64,000 nt of DNA from positions 2,542,001 through 2,606,000 of the forward strand of contig NZ_JACCCV010000001.1 of NCBI RefSeq assembly GCF_013410115.1, written 5' to 3'. The translations under genes were made by a program, and so were the position numbers. This stretch comes from Tunturiibacter gelidiferens. GTDB lineage: Bacteria > Acidobacteriota > Terriglobia > Terriglobales > Acidobacteriaceae. This document shows, in pieces, positions 52,279-61,070 of this stretch; the stretch's first letter is position 1; each line of letters begins with the position of its first letter. A model generated the notes under the pieces. That model searched no databases. It saw only the letters and a list, made by a program, of their open reading frames with translations, and was not told where the DNA came from.

Positions 52279-55200
52279 GGTTTGGGCGTAGTGGGTTCGG
52301 GGCGTCTCTTTGGGGCAGCTTTCTTTTTAGCGGATGATTTTGTTTTGGGAGCTGACTTCTCATTCGGAGGGGGGGGCGGTGTCAGCTCGGGGGAGCTGGC
52401 TTGTATCTCTTCGCTCATTGCGATTGGTTCAGGACTGAGATAACGGTCCAGATTGTAACCAGCTTTCTTTGCGGAGACGCAGGAGTCTATAGCGGCGGCT
52501 TCCAGCTTCGTGAGCGAGTCGACAGAGACAGGGGTCTGTTGTGCAGTTTTTATTAGCGCGGGAAGTTGGAGCCAACCGAGTAGTTCTTCAAATCCTTCCT
52601 TGTTGAAGTAAGTAGCGCCAGAGGACTCGTTGACGCCTGTGAGCCATCGAACGTCTGGATCGGACCAGAATCTTTCGGTCTTGGCTGCGGCTGGAGAGAT
52701 GTCAGTTTGAGACAGCAGAATTCTTACGCGAGCAGCAGCGCGCCAGGTGTTTTCTCCTTCCATCCCGATGGCGCTGAATGTCTCTGATAAAGCAGAACGC
52801 AGCTGGAGCTTGTCGAAGAGATCCGCCTGATCTTTATGAGGAAGACTACTCAGAGTGATCCAAGCCAGAATAGGAGCCCAGATTTGTTCCGTATGATTGG
52901 GTGCTTTGCTAGCGGGTAGAAAGCTGGTCACTGCAGGCGGCAGGGTAGATGAGAAGTCTTTGACGATTGAGATGAGATGGAGGGCCGCTTTCGTCAAGCT
53001 CTCGCAGATGTCCTTATAGGTCAGGGGCGGAGGGGGTTCGGTTGTGAGGGAGGACTCGGCCTCGGCCTCGGCCGCGGAGGCGTGCGGGGTGGGATCTGCG
53101 TTTTCGACGGGTAGAGTGTGGAGCACATTTTCAAAGAAGCGCTGACTGCATTTCACGAATGGCTGCAATCGGGGGTCAAGGGCAAGTTGTTCGGGGTGCG
53201 TGGCAGAGGCACTGTTGACTTTTTCTGTGGGTGATTTGGCGTCAAGGAGTTGCTGTTGAGCTTTCTCCTTATGGTTTGCGAATGATCTCTCGCCTGCTTT
53301 CGGTGCAGCGGGCTTCGTCGCGATCGATACGGTCTCGTTAGCTGCAAGCTCCGAGGCAACGGTTGCGAATGCGCGAATGTGGCTTTCGCTGAGAGCCTGG
53401 CGGAAGGCTTCGTGCAACGGGCGCAGGCGAAGTTTGGAGAGCGCCTCTTCGACGCTGTAGACGCCGGCGCCGTTGAGTGCGTCGTAGAGCTGATCCCAGG
53501 GTTGATCGACTGTGGCGTGAAGCTCGCGCCAGTTGAGCAGGACTGCATATTGATATCCGCGGAGATCGACGGTGAGGCCGGTGTGGTGGAGATCGGTGCT
53601 GCGGCGGAGATATTCGAGACCGTGGGCGGTGTCGCGGTAGGCGAAGAAGGTGAAGTAGTTGTAGGGGAGGTCGAGTCCTTCGGAGAGACTTCTCTGGCGA
53701 AGGTGGCCGGTGGCTTTGTCGACCGAGGCTGCGGAGAAGTGGATGGTGCCGCGAGTGCTGCCGTAGCTGTTGTTGTAGAGGATGATGGCGCGCTGGCCGT
53801 GGGAGCGGTTGGAGTAGGCAAAGACGTTTTCGTCGACGGTGCCGTGGTCGGTCCAGAAGTCGTAGAGGACGAAGTTGGTGCTCTCGGCGAAGAGACGCCG
53901 ATTTTTTAGCAGAGGTGCGATCTCATGTTGGTGGCGGGCTACGAGGTGGTCGTTGGGCCACTCTTCCATCTTGGCTTGTTTGAATTCCATGCCGTAGCGC
54001 TCGGTATAGCCTTCGATCTGGCCGTGACCGAACATGGGCAGGCCGGGGAGCGTGGCCAAGAGGGTGCAGACGCCGAAGTACTTGTCGCCGGAGCCGAACT
54101 GGTCGATGGCGGTGCGCTCGTCAGGATTGCTCATGAAGCTGACGTAGCGTTTGAGGATGTCGGGGTCGAACTCGATTGTCTTTTTTAAATAGGAGCGGTA
54201 CTTTGCGTTCTCTTCATCGCGGAGCATGTTCATGAAGGCGCTGTTGTAGACGCGATGCATGCCAAGGGTGCGGACGAAGTAGCCTTCGAGGAGCCAGAAG
54301 GCTTCGGCGAGGAGGAGGGTGCCGGGGACCTCGACGGCGACTCGGTCGACGACCTCGCGCCAGAACTCGTGAGGCATGAGGGAGTCGAACTGTTCCTGGG
54401 TCATCGCGTTTTCGGCGCGTGAGGGGATGGAGCCGCCGGTGCCGGGGAGAGGGAACCAGAGGCGCTGGACGTGGCGTTTGGCGAGGACCATGGCGGCGTC
54501 GAAGCGGATGATGGGGAAGAGGCGAGCGACGTGAAGGATGACCTGGATGACGTGCTCGCGAACGGCGGCTTTGGAGTAGTCGAGTTGCGCGGTGTCGTTC
54601 CAGGCGAAGGTGGTGCCGTCGTTGCCGTGATACATGTAGCGGGTGGCTCCGTCGCGATGATGGCGGAGGCGGAAGACTACAGCGGCGTCGGACTGGTCGT
54701 AGTAGTGGTCTTCGATTTTGATTTCGACGCGGCTGTCGGTTGAGAGGTCGGGGCCTTCGAAGCGGTAGACGGGGAAGGGGCTCTCCCAGCGGTAGAGGAA
54801 CCAGTCGGGATTCTCGATGACCCAGTTGGAGTCGATGCCCATGTGGTTGGGGACCATGTCGCTGGCGAGGCGGATGCCGGTTCGGGCGGCACGGTCGCGG
54901 AGGTTTTCGTAGGCATAGTTTCCGCCGAGGTCTTCGGCGATCTGGTACTCCTTGAGGGAGTAGGCGGAGGCGACGGCGTCGGTGTGTCCGCGCAGGCGCT
55001 TGATGGTTTGGGAGGCGACGCTGCGCTCCCACAGGCCGATGAGCCATAGGCCGGTGATGCCGCGGTCGGCGAGTAGGCGCAGCTCTTCGTCGGGGATCTG
55101 GTCGAGACGATGGATGTGGCGGAGGTATTTTTTTGAAAGCTGCTCGAGCCAGACGTAGGTGCTCTTGGCCATGAGGACGACGGTGGGCATCCATGCCTGA

Positions 55201-56147
55201 TCGGCGCTGAAGGCTTCGTACTCGTTGAGAGGGGCCTGATAGTCATGGCCGTAGCGGCGTTGCCTGGTGCCGTCCGGGCCAGTGATGTACTCGTCTTCGA
55301 AGCCGATGTACTCGTCGCCGACGAAGCCTTCTCCGCCGCGGCCGGGTGCTCCGTGGCGGTATTGGTCGGGGCCCGGGGGATGGAAGCGCATCCAGATGGC
55401 GAGGTCTTCTTCGCGGAGGACGTCGATGGCGAGGAGCACGCGGCGGAGGTCTTCGCCGAGGTATTTTGGCCAGTGCTCGCGGATGTAGTCGAGTTGGCCG
55501 GTGAGGGAGTCGGGTGAGGCGAGAAGGGGAGCGCGGAGGGCGTCGAGTAGGCTTCCGACTTCGGGGGAGACGTGTGGGCGGGTGATGAAGTAGTTGGGGA
55601 AGGCAGCGGTGACCGTCTGATAGATCGTCTGCTGTTTCAGGGGAGTGTCTTCGAAGAGTTCGCGGAAGGGGGTGAAGGCGGGGTTGATGTTCGCCAGCCA
55701 GAGGAGGAGGAGCTCTTCGAGGGCTGCTTCGCGATTGGGCAGGCCGTCGGTTGTCCCGTTGAGCCATTGGGCCGGGGTGAGCTCGCCGCGATAGACGGCC
55801 ACGTTGGGAAACTGGCTGGTGAAGGTGAGGAGGAGGCGTTCGATCTCGGCGGGAGTGGCGTGACCGGTGAACCAGTGTACGGCCTCGGCGAAGACTGCGG
55901 GATCGATCTCCTTGCGATAACGGGCGATCATCGCGTGGTTGAGCTCGTCGATCAGGCCCATCGCGAAGAGAGCGCCGGCGTTTACGACTCGAGTTGGATC
56001 AGTCTGTTGGGTGCGCAGATCCTGGAGCTGTTTTGCCAGTTTTCTGCTTGCAGCGACGTTGCCGAAGACGATGTTGCCCGTGAAGTTGAAGAGCAGATCG
56101 TCCAGGTCCAGTTTTTCTCGGAGAGCGCGGGAGATGTGAAATTCCAT
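52275..56147 (-). CDS. Giant GH13 alpha-amylase family protein
   Basis: 1290 residues, no signal peptide. Residues about 330-860 hold the GH13 barrel: DMVPNHMGID (region I), IIRFDAAMVL (nucleophile Asp), LLLAEAFW (acid Glu) and SNPDERT in the place of the usual NHD. Before it come some 280 residues with amylase-N-domain-like helices; the last 400 residues include acidic/Pro/Ala-rich stretches and end in a Lys/Pro/Ala tail (KKKAAPKRRPEP). Cytoplasmic glycogen or maltodextrin work is likely given its partner glgX. It has been seen in Acidobacteriota and other phyla; the specificity is unknown. Confidence 0.85.
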   Translation of the reverse strand: MEFHISRALREKLDLDDLLFNFTGNIVFGNVAASRKLAKQLQDLRTQQTDPTRVVNAGALFAMGLIDELNHAMIARYRKEIDPAVFAEAVHWFTGHATPAEIERLLLTFTSQFPNVAVYRGELTPAQWLNGTTDGLPNREAALEELLLLWLANINPAFTPFRELFEDTPLKQQTIYQTVTAAFPNYFITRPHVSPEVGSLLDALRAPLLASPDSLTGQLDYIREHWPKYLGEDLRRVLLAIDVLREEDLAIWMRFHPPGPDQYRHGAPGRGGEGFVGDEYIGFEDEYITGPDGTRQRRYGHDYQAPLNEYEAFSADQAWMPTVVLMAKSTYVWLEQLSKKYLRHIHRLDQIPDEELRLLADRGITGLWLIGLWERSVASQTIKRLRGHTDAVASAYSLKEYQIAEDLGGNYAYENLRDRAARTGIRLASDMVPNHMGIDSNWVIENPDWFLYRWESPFPVYRFEGPDLSTDSRVEIKIEDHYYDQSDAAVVFRLRHHRDGATRYMYHGNDGTTFAWNDTAQLDYSKAAVREHVIQVILHVARLFPIIRFDAAMVLAKRHVQRLWFPLPGTGGSIPSRAENAMTQEQFDSLMPHEFWREVVDRVAVEVPGTLLLAEAFWLLEGYFVRTLGMHRVYNSAFMNMLRDEENAKYRSYLKKTIEFDPDILKRYVSFMSNPDERTAIDQFGSGDKYFGVCTLLATLPGLPMFGHGQIEGYTERYGMEFKQAKMEEWPNDHLVARHQHEIAPLLKNRRLFAESTNFVLYDFWTDHGTVDENVFAYSNRSHGQRAIILYNNSYGSTRGTIHFSAASVDKATGHLRQRSLSEGLDLPYNYFTFFAYRDTAHGLEYLRRSTDLHHTGLTVDLRGYQYAVLLNWRELHATVDQPWDQLYDALNGAGVYSVEEALSKLRLRPLHEAFRQALSESHIRAFATVASELAANETVSIATKPAAPKAGERSFANHKEKAQQQLLDAKSPTEKVNSASATHPEQLALDPRLQPFVKCSQRFFENVLHTLPVENADPTPHASAAEAEAESSLTTEPPPPLTYKDICESLTKAALHLISIVKDFSSTLPPAVTSFLPASKAPNHTEQIWAPILAWITLSSLPHKDQADLFDKLQLRSALSETFSAIGMEGENTWRAAARVRILLSQTDISPAAAKTERFWSDPDVRWLTGVNESSGATYFNKEGFEELLGWLQLPALIKTAQQTPVSVDSLTKLEAAAIDSCVSAKKAGYNLDRYLSPEPIAMSEEIQASSPELTPPPPPNEKSAPKTKSSAKKKAAPKRRPEPTTPKP

Positions 56148-56729
56148 GCAGGGTTCCTCGTGCAGATGCCTTAGTCGCGCTCCAATCCTAACGGACCGGT
56201 TTTTTGTTATTTAGAGAAAACGACGGCCACAAAGATTGGCCTGTATCGTCGGAAGCCAGCTGCGACGAAATGGATGCCTCGTCAACAGTTTGGAATAAGG
56301 ATGACAGGCTTCCTCACGTGTCGCAACCAGCGTAGGTTATTGGCACGGAATTCAGCGTCCGTATGATACGCGCTGGATGATGGAGATGGGTATTTCACGC
56401 TGTCTTCAGCTGTTAGATGCCGGAGAAGACGTCTCTCGCGGTTAGATTGCGAGCCTACTTGAGTGTTTGAATCTGAGCTCACAACGCACAAAATGAGTTC
56501 GGGTGCGGCAACGTCTTGCGAGGGCCGATTAAGAACAGACGACGGCTTGAAAGGCGTGGGTGAAAAGGGATGAGCGGTTTGGGCAGGACGGAGTTCGTCG
56601 GGTCCTTCCCCATTCGACTTCGCTCAGGGTCAGGATGACGGCAAAGGCTATGACGGGGGTTCGTCTCAAAGGCCTCCTACTGGGTTTCTCCGGCGAACAG
56701 CCTGTTAGGGGGCTTCGTCTGCAAAGAAC
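56148..56729. other. 582-bp gene-free gap
   Basis: Small open frames here lack ribosome sites and family likeness. Contains the short dispersed repeat at 56603-56639. Confidence 0.6.
56603..56639. repeat. Short dispersed repeat, second copy
   Basis: TTCGACTTCGCTCAGGGT with TCCTTCCCCA before and CAGGATGAC after; the same core as 45061-45096 with one change. Confidence 0.65.
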
Positions 56730-57617
56730 TCATAGGTTGTTTGCGGGTGGTTTGCAGAACCAGCCGAGTTCCGAGGCGTGGGCGAAGTACTCCTGAATTT
56801 TCGCCGCCTGATCTTCGGGTGAGAGGGAGCTTCCGCGGAAGGCGGCTTCGAGTGCCTGGCCGAGCAGAGTACCGCTCTGAAGGGCGGAGAGAAGGCGGAA
56901 GGCCTCGTGGTCTATCCGCCGGTAGTAGACGGAGTTGTCGTAGCGATGGACTGCAAGGTGGATTTGAGAGCGGCGCATTGCGGGAAGACGGGTTCGCCTG
57001 GCTTGCTTGCGCTCCGTGACGGCGTTGCTCATGATGTCGCTAGGTGCGGTCTGGCGGTGAACGGCCAGGACGAGCTCGTCGACGGGATAGCGGAGGTCCA
57101 GCAGTTGGAGATGAGGCTGAAGAAAGAGGGGGGAGGCAGCGCCGAGATCTCCGAAGTCAGCAGCGGTGAGGGGAGCGAGGTCGGCTCCGTCGAAGGCTTC
57201 TACGTAGGCCCACTCTAGGCGGGCTATGTCGAGGAGGAGATCGTGACGCCGGGGAGAAAATTCGGGGTGCGATTCGAGCCACTTCGGCAGTTTGGAGCCG
57301 AGATTGCGCAGGGTGAAGGAGGTGGATGGATTCTCGCGGAGATAGGCGAGGATCATCGTGTCAAACTTTTTGGCTCCGAGGACGGCGCCGATGGCGGGGA
57401 AGTCCTCCGAGACGGCTCCTATGACGCGGAACCAGTATTGGCGGTTGTAGATTTCGAGGCGATCGAAGGAGGAGAGGCGGTCGTTGGGTTTGATGTAGGT
57501 GCTGGCGAGGTCTTCGGTTGATTTGCCGTCGGAGGTTGCTGGCTGCATCTGAAAGTCGGGCGTGAGGGGACGCGTTACGTCTTCGGCCATGCGGCGTTGC
57601 AGTTCGAGAAGGTTCAC
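56730..57617 (-). CDS. bufC: DUF2063 partner of MNIO enzyme (BufC/HvfC-like)
   Basis: 295 residues with GTG start at 57617, in a GTGA overlap with the stop of bufB and with GAGAGGTGG as ribosome site. The N-terminal DUF2063 domain is shown by LELQRRMAEDV, DRLEIYNRQYWFRV and FPAIGAVLGAKKF. In MNIO systems this protein binds the precursor leader or presents the peptide to the enzyme. The C-terminal half (about 180-295) is less conserved. Third gene of the peptide operon. Confidence 0.85.
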   Translation of the reverse strand: MNLLELQRRMAEDVTRPLTPDFQMQPATSDGKSTEDLASTYIKPNDRLSSFDRLEIYNRQYWFRVIGAVSEDFPAIGAVLGAKKFDTMILAYLRENPSTSFTLRNLGSKLPKWLESHPEFSPRRHDLLLDIARLEWAYVEAFDGADLAPLTAADFGDLGAASPLFLQPHLQLLDLRYPVDELVLAVHRQTAPSDIMSNAVTERKQARRTRLPAMRRSQIHLAVHRYDNSVYYRRIDHEAFRLLSALQSGTLLGQALEAAFRGSSLSPEDQAAKIQEYFAHASELGWFCKPPANNL

Positions 57618-58507
57618 GAGTGAACCACCTCTCTGACGTCTGCTTCTGCTGCTCTCTCCGAGGGGATGAGAGATTCTGCTGGTGTGAGATATTGCGTGGC
57701 CTTGAGGGCTTCGGAGTGAACCTCGTCGAAGGTCGGGATGTTGTCGTCCCATTCGAGGAGAGTTGCGGTGGGGCCGACACGCTCAATGGCCCGGGCGTAG
57801 AGATGCCATACCGGATCGAGTACGGGATGATCGTGGGTGTCGAGGATGTATTTCTCGAACTTCGAGTGACCGGCGATGTGAATTTGCGCTAGACGCTCGG
57901 CGGGAACACTGTTGACGTAGTCGAAGGGGTTGAAGCCGTGATTCTGAGAGGAGACGTAGATATTGTTGACGTCGAGCAAGATGCCGCAGTCGGCGGCTTC
58001 GACGACTTCATTGAGGAACTCCCACTCGGTCATCTGGGACTCGTGAAACTCCGCGTAGCTGCTGACGTTTTCGACGGCGATGGGTATTTCGAGGAAGTCC
58101 TGGACCTCGCGAATGCGTGCGGCTGTGGCCTTCACCGCTTCGAAGGTGTATGGCATGGGGAGGAGGTCGTGGGTGTATCGGCCGTCTACGCTACCCCAGC
58201 AGAGGTGATCGGAGAGCCAGGGTGTTTTGGTGCGACGGGTGAGGGTCTTGAGGCGCTTGAGGTGCTCGCGGTCGGCTGGCTGGGCGGAGCCGAAGTACAT
58301 TGAGACGCCGTGCTGGACCACGCGATAGCGTTCAAGGATCTGGTCGAGGATCTTTAGCGCGCGACCGCCGTCGACCATGTAGTTTTCGGAGATGATCTCG
58401 AACCAGTCGACGACGGGCTTTTCGGCGAAGATGTGGTCGTAGTGCGGGACGCGAAGGCCGATCCCTACGCCGTAGTCGCTGAAACCGTTGAAGCGATTGG
58501 CTGGCAT
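57614..58507 (-). CDS. bufB: DUF692 multinuclear iron enzyme (MNIO; BufB-like)
   Basis: 297 residues from the ATG at 58507, after AGGGGAGAC. TIM-barrel iron enzyme of the MbnB/TglH/BufB group that modifies Cys residues of ribosomal peptides. Ligand blocks are visible: QHGVSMYFGS, SDHLCW, AVENVSSY, LDVNNIYVSSQNHG, HIAGH, DTHDHPV and EWDDNIP. It lies 78 bp after the Cys-rich peptide gene and is coupled to bufC. In bufferin systems the product turns Cys into thiooxazoles that bind copper; whether this is true here is inferred from gene context. Confidence 0.9.
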   Translation of the reverse strand: MPANRFNGFSDYGVGIGLRVPHYDHIFAEKPVVDWFEIISENYMVDGGRALKILDQILERYRVVQHGVSMYFGSAQPADREHLKRLKTLTRRTKTPWLSDHLCWGSVDGRYTHDLLPMPYTFEAVKATAARIREVQDFLEIPIAVENVSSYAEFHESQMTEWEFLNEVVEAADCGILLDVNNIYVSSQNHGFNPFDYVNSVPAERLAQIHIAGHSKFEKYILDTHDHPVLDPVWHLYARAIERVGPTATLLEWDDNIPTFDEVHSEALKATQYLTPAESLIPSERAAEADVREVVHS

Positions 58508-58585
58508 GTCTCCCCTTTTGTTAAATGATAGTGAAGAGGACTGGAGGCTTGAAGGGATAACCAAGCCTCCAGACAGGGGAGGTGC

Positions 58586-58870
58586 TTAGGCGAGCGAAGG
58601 CTTGGAGCCGTCGGTGGCGCATCCGCCCTTGCCCTTGCAGTCGTTCTTGCCGGGGTGCTTGCCGCCGCCCTGACCCTTACAGTCGTTCTTGCCCTTGCAG
58701 GAGTGCTTCGGAAGATCGGGCTTGTCCTGGGCGATGAGGACGCCGGCGTGAACGGTGGTCGTGGGGGTGTTGTTTGGCTGCGCGGTCTGGGCATTCATAC
58801 GGACAGCGGTGCCGCCCAGCAGACCTGCGAACGCGGCGGCCAAAGCGAGAGATTGTGCTGAATTCTTCAT
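58586..58870 (-). CDS. Cys-rich exported peptide, candidate MNIO precursor (bufferin-like)
   Basis: 94 residues from the ATG at 58870. Signal peptide (about 1-28, ending MNAQTA), a Thr/Pro linker, then a Lys/Gly-rich core with four Cys (58, 64, 78, 84) in two copies of CKGxN/GDCKG-type sequence: CKGKNDCKGQGG and KNDCKGKGGC. The copies lie about 20 residues apart, and the first lacks the third Cys (Gly instead). Together with DUF692 and DUF2063 genes directly behind it, this fits a RiPP precursor. Predicted to be transcribed from the ECF site at 59024-59052. Confidence 0.82.
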   Translation of the reverse strand: MKNSAQSLALAAAFAGLLGGTAVRMNAQTAQPNNTPTTTVHAGVLIAQDKPDLPKHSCKGKNDCKGQGGGKHPGKNDCKGKGGCATDGSKPSLA

Positions 58871-59023
58871 ATTGATGAGCCTTTCCTGGTTGAGCCGCAC
58901 GCAAGAACGTGCCGGACGTGGATGGTGGCTACGCTGATCGTAGCAAGAAGTTAACGGCGAAACTCCCTACTTCGGATTGCATTCGCGACAAGGATCGTTC
59001 GCCGATTTTTTCCTTGCCGCTGA

Positions 59024-59052
59024 TTCGACTACGTCAAGGCACAAAGGTTACA
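59024..59052 (-). promoter_or_regulatory. ECF-type promoter for the peptide-bufB-bufC operon
   Basis: Minus strand TGTAACC (59052-59046), 16 bases, GTCGAA (59029-59024). Divergent from the site at 59086 with a 33-bp centre. Confidence 0.7.
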
Positions 59053-59085
59053 GCGACAGTGGAACATCGGAAGCCTATCACTCTC

Positions 59086-59114
59086 TGTAACCTTTTGGCG
59101 CGAGGGTACTCAAA
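59086..59114 (+). promoter_or_regulatory. ECF-type promoter for the redoxin gene
   Basis: TGTAACC (59086-59092), 16 bases, CTCAAA (59109-59114), about 70 bases before the redoxin start. Confidence 0.7.
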
Positions 59115-59181
59115 CCGGGACACGTTGGATAAATCTGAAGGACGGCGACGCCAGAGCGTGGCGCGTCGTAGGAGTTGAAGA

Positions 59182-59760
59182 ATGATTGCCAGGAATTTCT
59201 TGGTATTGGCTTTAGGTGTATTGATGATTGGTATCGCACCGCTGGCGACTGCGGAGACGCCGGAGGTGGGACAGAAGGCGCCGGAGTTCAGCCTGTCGAC
59301 TCCGGATGGACACCCTCTGAGCCTGTCGGAGTTTACTTCGAAGGGGACGGTGGTGCTGGTTGTGCTTCGGGGATTTCCCGGTTACCAGTGCCCGTATTGC
59401 CAGAAGCAGGTGCATGACTTTGTGACGAACGGCGAGAAATTTGTGACGGCAGGCGCGGAGGTGATGCTGGTCTATCCCGGACCTCCGGCCGCCCTCGATC
59501 AACATGCCAAGGAGTTCCTGGCGAAGGAAAATCCGCTACCGGCTAATGTGCACCTGGTCGTCGATCCCGACTATGCTTTCACGAATCAGTATGGACTTCG
59601 CTGGGACGCGCCGCACGAGACTGCTTATCCTTCAACCTTTCTGATCGATCGTCAGGGCGCGGTTTTCTTCAAGAAGGTGAGTCACGAGCATGGTGACCGA
59701 ACGACCGCGGCGGATGTGCTCGCTCAACTCGAGCACGAAAAGTCTGCCCACTCACATTAA
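59182..59760 (+). CDS. Exported redoxin/peroxiredoxin-like protein
   Basis: 192 residues with a signal peptide (1-24, ending ATA). Mature domain: VGQKAPEFSLSTPDG, then the CPYC active-site motif in GYQCPYCQKQV, and AYPSTFLIDRQGAV (cis-Pro). It belongs to the AhpC/TSA-redoxin branch that reacts with peroxides or disulfides in the periplasm. The ATG follows GTAGGAGTTGAAG. Expressed from the ECF site at 59086, so likely made with the peptide operon under oxidant or metal stress. Confidence 0.88.
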   Translation: MIARNFLVLALGVLMIGIAPLATAETPEVGQKAPEFSLSTPDGHPLSLSEFTSKGTVVLVVLRGFPGYQCPYCQKQVHDFVTNGEKFVTAGAEVMLVYPGPPAALDQHAKEFLAKENPLPANVHLVVDPDYAFTNQYGLRWDAPHETAYPSTFLIDRQGAVFFKKVSHEHGDRTTAADVLAQLEHEKSAHSH

Positions 59761-59843
59761 TGCTTTATTGACGGCTGATTCAAGACGCCCGGGGAGATAT
59801 ATTGTCGTTTTGAAGCGATCTCTCTTCGAGTTCCGGTGGAGAC

Positions 59844-59872
59844 TGTAACCAATTCCATCGTCGTGGTTCTAA
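59844..59872 (+). promoter_or_regulatory. ECF-type promoter for DoxX-sigma-anti-sigma operon
   Basis: TGTAACC (59844-59850), 16 bases, TTCTAA (59867-59872), some 110 bases before the DoxX start. Would make the sigma gene autoregulated. Confidence 0.65.
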
Positions 59873-59979
59873 GTACATGCAGGTCCCAACAGGTTCCTGG
59901 CCGAGCCTGCATTTATTGGGGCCTGCGCAAGATTGCTCAGATTTATTCACGCTCGCTGGAGTGGAGAGAAGAGGTTGTG

Positions 59980-60453
59980 ATGAAAAAACTGCTTGAGGTG
60001 TATGCACGGTTTGCAGCATTGGCTTCTTATCTCCAGTCCCCATTTCTCTTGGTGGTGCGTCTCTACTGGGGATGGCAGCTTGTCCAGAGCGGATGGGGGA
60101 AGCTGCATCATCTGGATAAGATCACCGACTACTTCACGAGCCTGAATATTCCGCTTCCTGCTATAAGTGCTCACTTCGTGTCGGGGTTGGAGTTCGTTGG
60201 AGGACTTCTGCTGATTGTGGGGCTCGGCTCGCGGCTTATCGGATTGATGCTTACGGTGAATATGCTGGTGGCATACTGGACTGCGGATCGAGAGGCGCTC
60301 TTTGCGGTCTTCTCAGATCCGGGCAAGTTCTATAACGCTGATCCATACACGTTCCTGTTCGCGGCGGCGATGGTTCTGGTGTTCGGTGCTGGGTTGTTCT
60401 CCTTAGATGCGTTGTTGAAGAGGCGTTATCGAGGATGGATCGAGAAGCAATGA
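59980..60453 (+). CDS. DoxX-family membrane protein
   Basis: 157 residues from the ATG at 59980 (AGAGAAGAGG in front). Four membrane helices; LVVRLYWGWQLVQSGWGKLH and VSGLEFVGGLLLIVGL (shown partly: RLYWGWQLVQSGWGK) are typical for DoxX. DoxX proteins pair with redox or sulfur/metal stress systems and with MNIO peptides. Its stop overlaps the next start as ATGA. Confidence 0.87.
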   Translation: MKKLLEVYARFAALASYLQSPFLLVVRLYWGWQLVQSGWGKLHHLDKITDYFTSLNIPLPAISAHFVSGLEFVGGLLLIVGLGSRLIGLMLTVNMLVAYWTADREALFAVFSDPGKFYNADPYTFLFAAAMVLVFGAGLFSLDALLKRRYRGWIEKQ

Positions 60454-61070
60454 CCGCAATCTCCGAGAACAGGAATGAAGCTCAGATGATCGCCTCCATC
60501 CTTGCAGGCAATACGCACGAGTTTCATGATCTGATTCAGCCGTATGAGCGAAGCGTCTACAGCATGGCCCTGTCGATGTTGCAGAACGAGGCGGATGCGG
60601 AGGATGCCGCGCAGGAGTCGTTCCTCAAGGCGTTCCGCAACCTTGAGAAGTTCCGCGGCGAGGCAAAGTTCAGCACATGGCTGATCAGCATTACGCTGAA
60701 CGAGGCTCGGAGCCGGCTGCGGCGGAAGAAGACCGCGAAGACGGAGTCGCTGGATGAGTTGCAGGAAGGCGGGCATGTGTCGCCGGCGTTGCTGCGAGAC
60801 TGGCGGGAGATTCCCTCCGAGGCCCTGGAGCGGCAGGAGGTGCGGCTGTTGCTACAGGATGCGATTGGCGATCTGCCGCTGATCTATCGGGAGGTCTTTG
60901 TGCTGCGTGATATGGAGGATTTGAGCGTCAACCAGTCGGCGGCGGCGCTTGGTATTACTGTTGCAGCGGCAAAGGTGCGGTTGCATCGCGCGAGGCTGAT
61001 GTTGCAGAAGCGGCTGGCTCCGCAGTTGAGACAGGTGCTGCCGAAGCGGAGGTGGTTCCCATGGTTCTAG
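60450..61070 (+). CDS. ECF RNA polymerase sigma factor
   Basis: 206 residues from the ATG at 60450 in ATGA overlap with DoxX (an ATG at 60435 is an alternative). Region 2 is DAEDAAQESFLKAFRNL with FSTWLISITLNEAR; region 4 is IYREVFVLRDMEDLSVNQSAAALG followed by KVRLHRARLML. The anti-sigma gene overlaps its end, the standard ECF arrangement. By position and promoter sites it should control the operons at 57-61 kb and msrB. Confidence 0.9.
   Translation: MTAISENRNEAQMIASILAGNTHEFHDLIQPYERSVYSMALSMLQNEADAEDAAQESFLKAFRNLEKFRGEAKFSTWLISITLNEARSRLRRKKTAKTESLDELQEGGHVSPALLRDWREIPSEALERQEVRLLLQDAIGDLPLIYREVFVLRDMEDLSVNQSAAALGITVAAAKVRLHRARLMLQKRLAPQLRQVLPKRRWFPWF

Noticed and set aside
52457..52463. 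TGTAACC inside the giant GH13 gene
   Set aside because: In coding sequence and not followed by an nTCnAA box at 16 bases.
56282..56491. Small minus-strand ORF in the 56-kb gap
   Set aside because: No ribosome site, no recognisable product.
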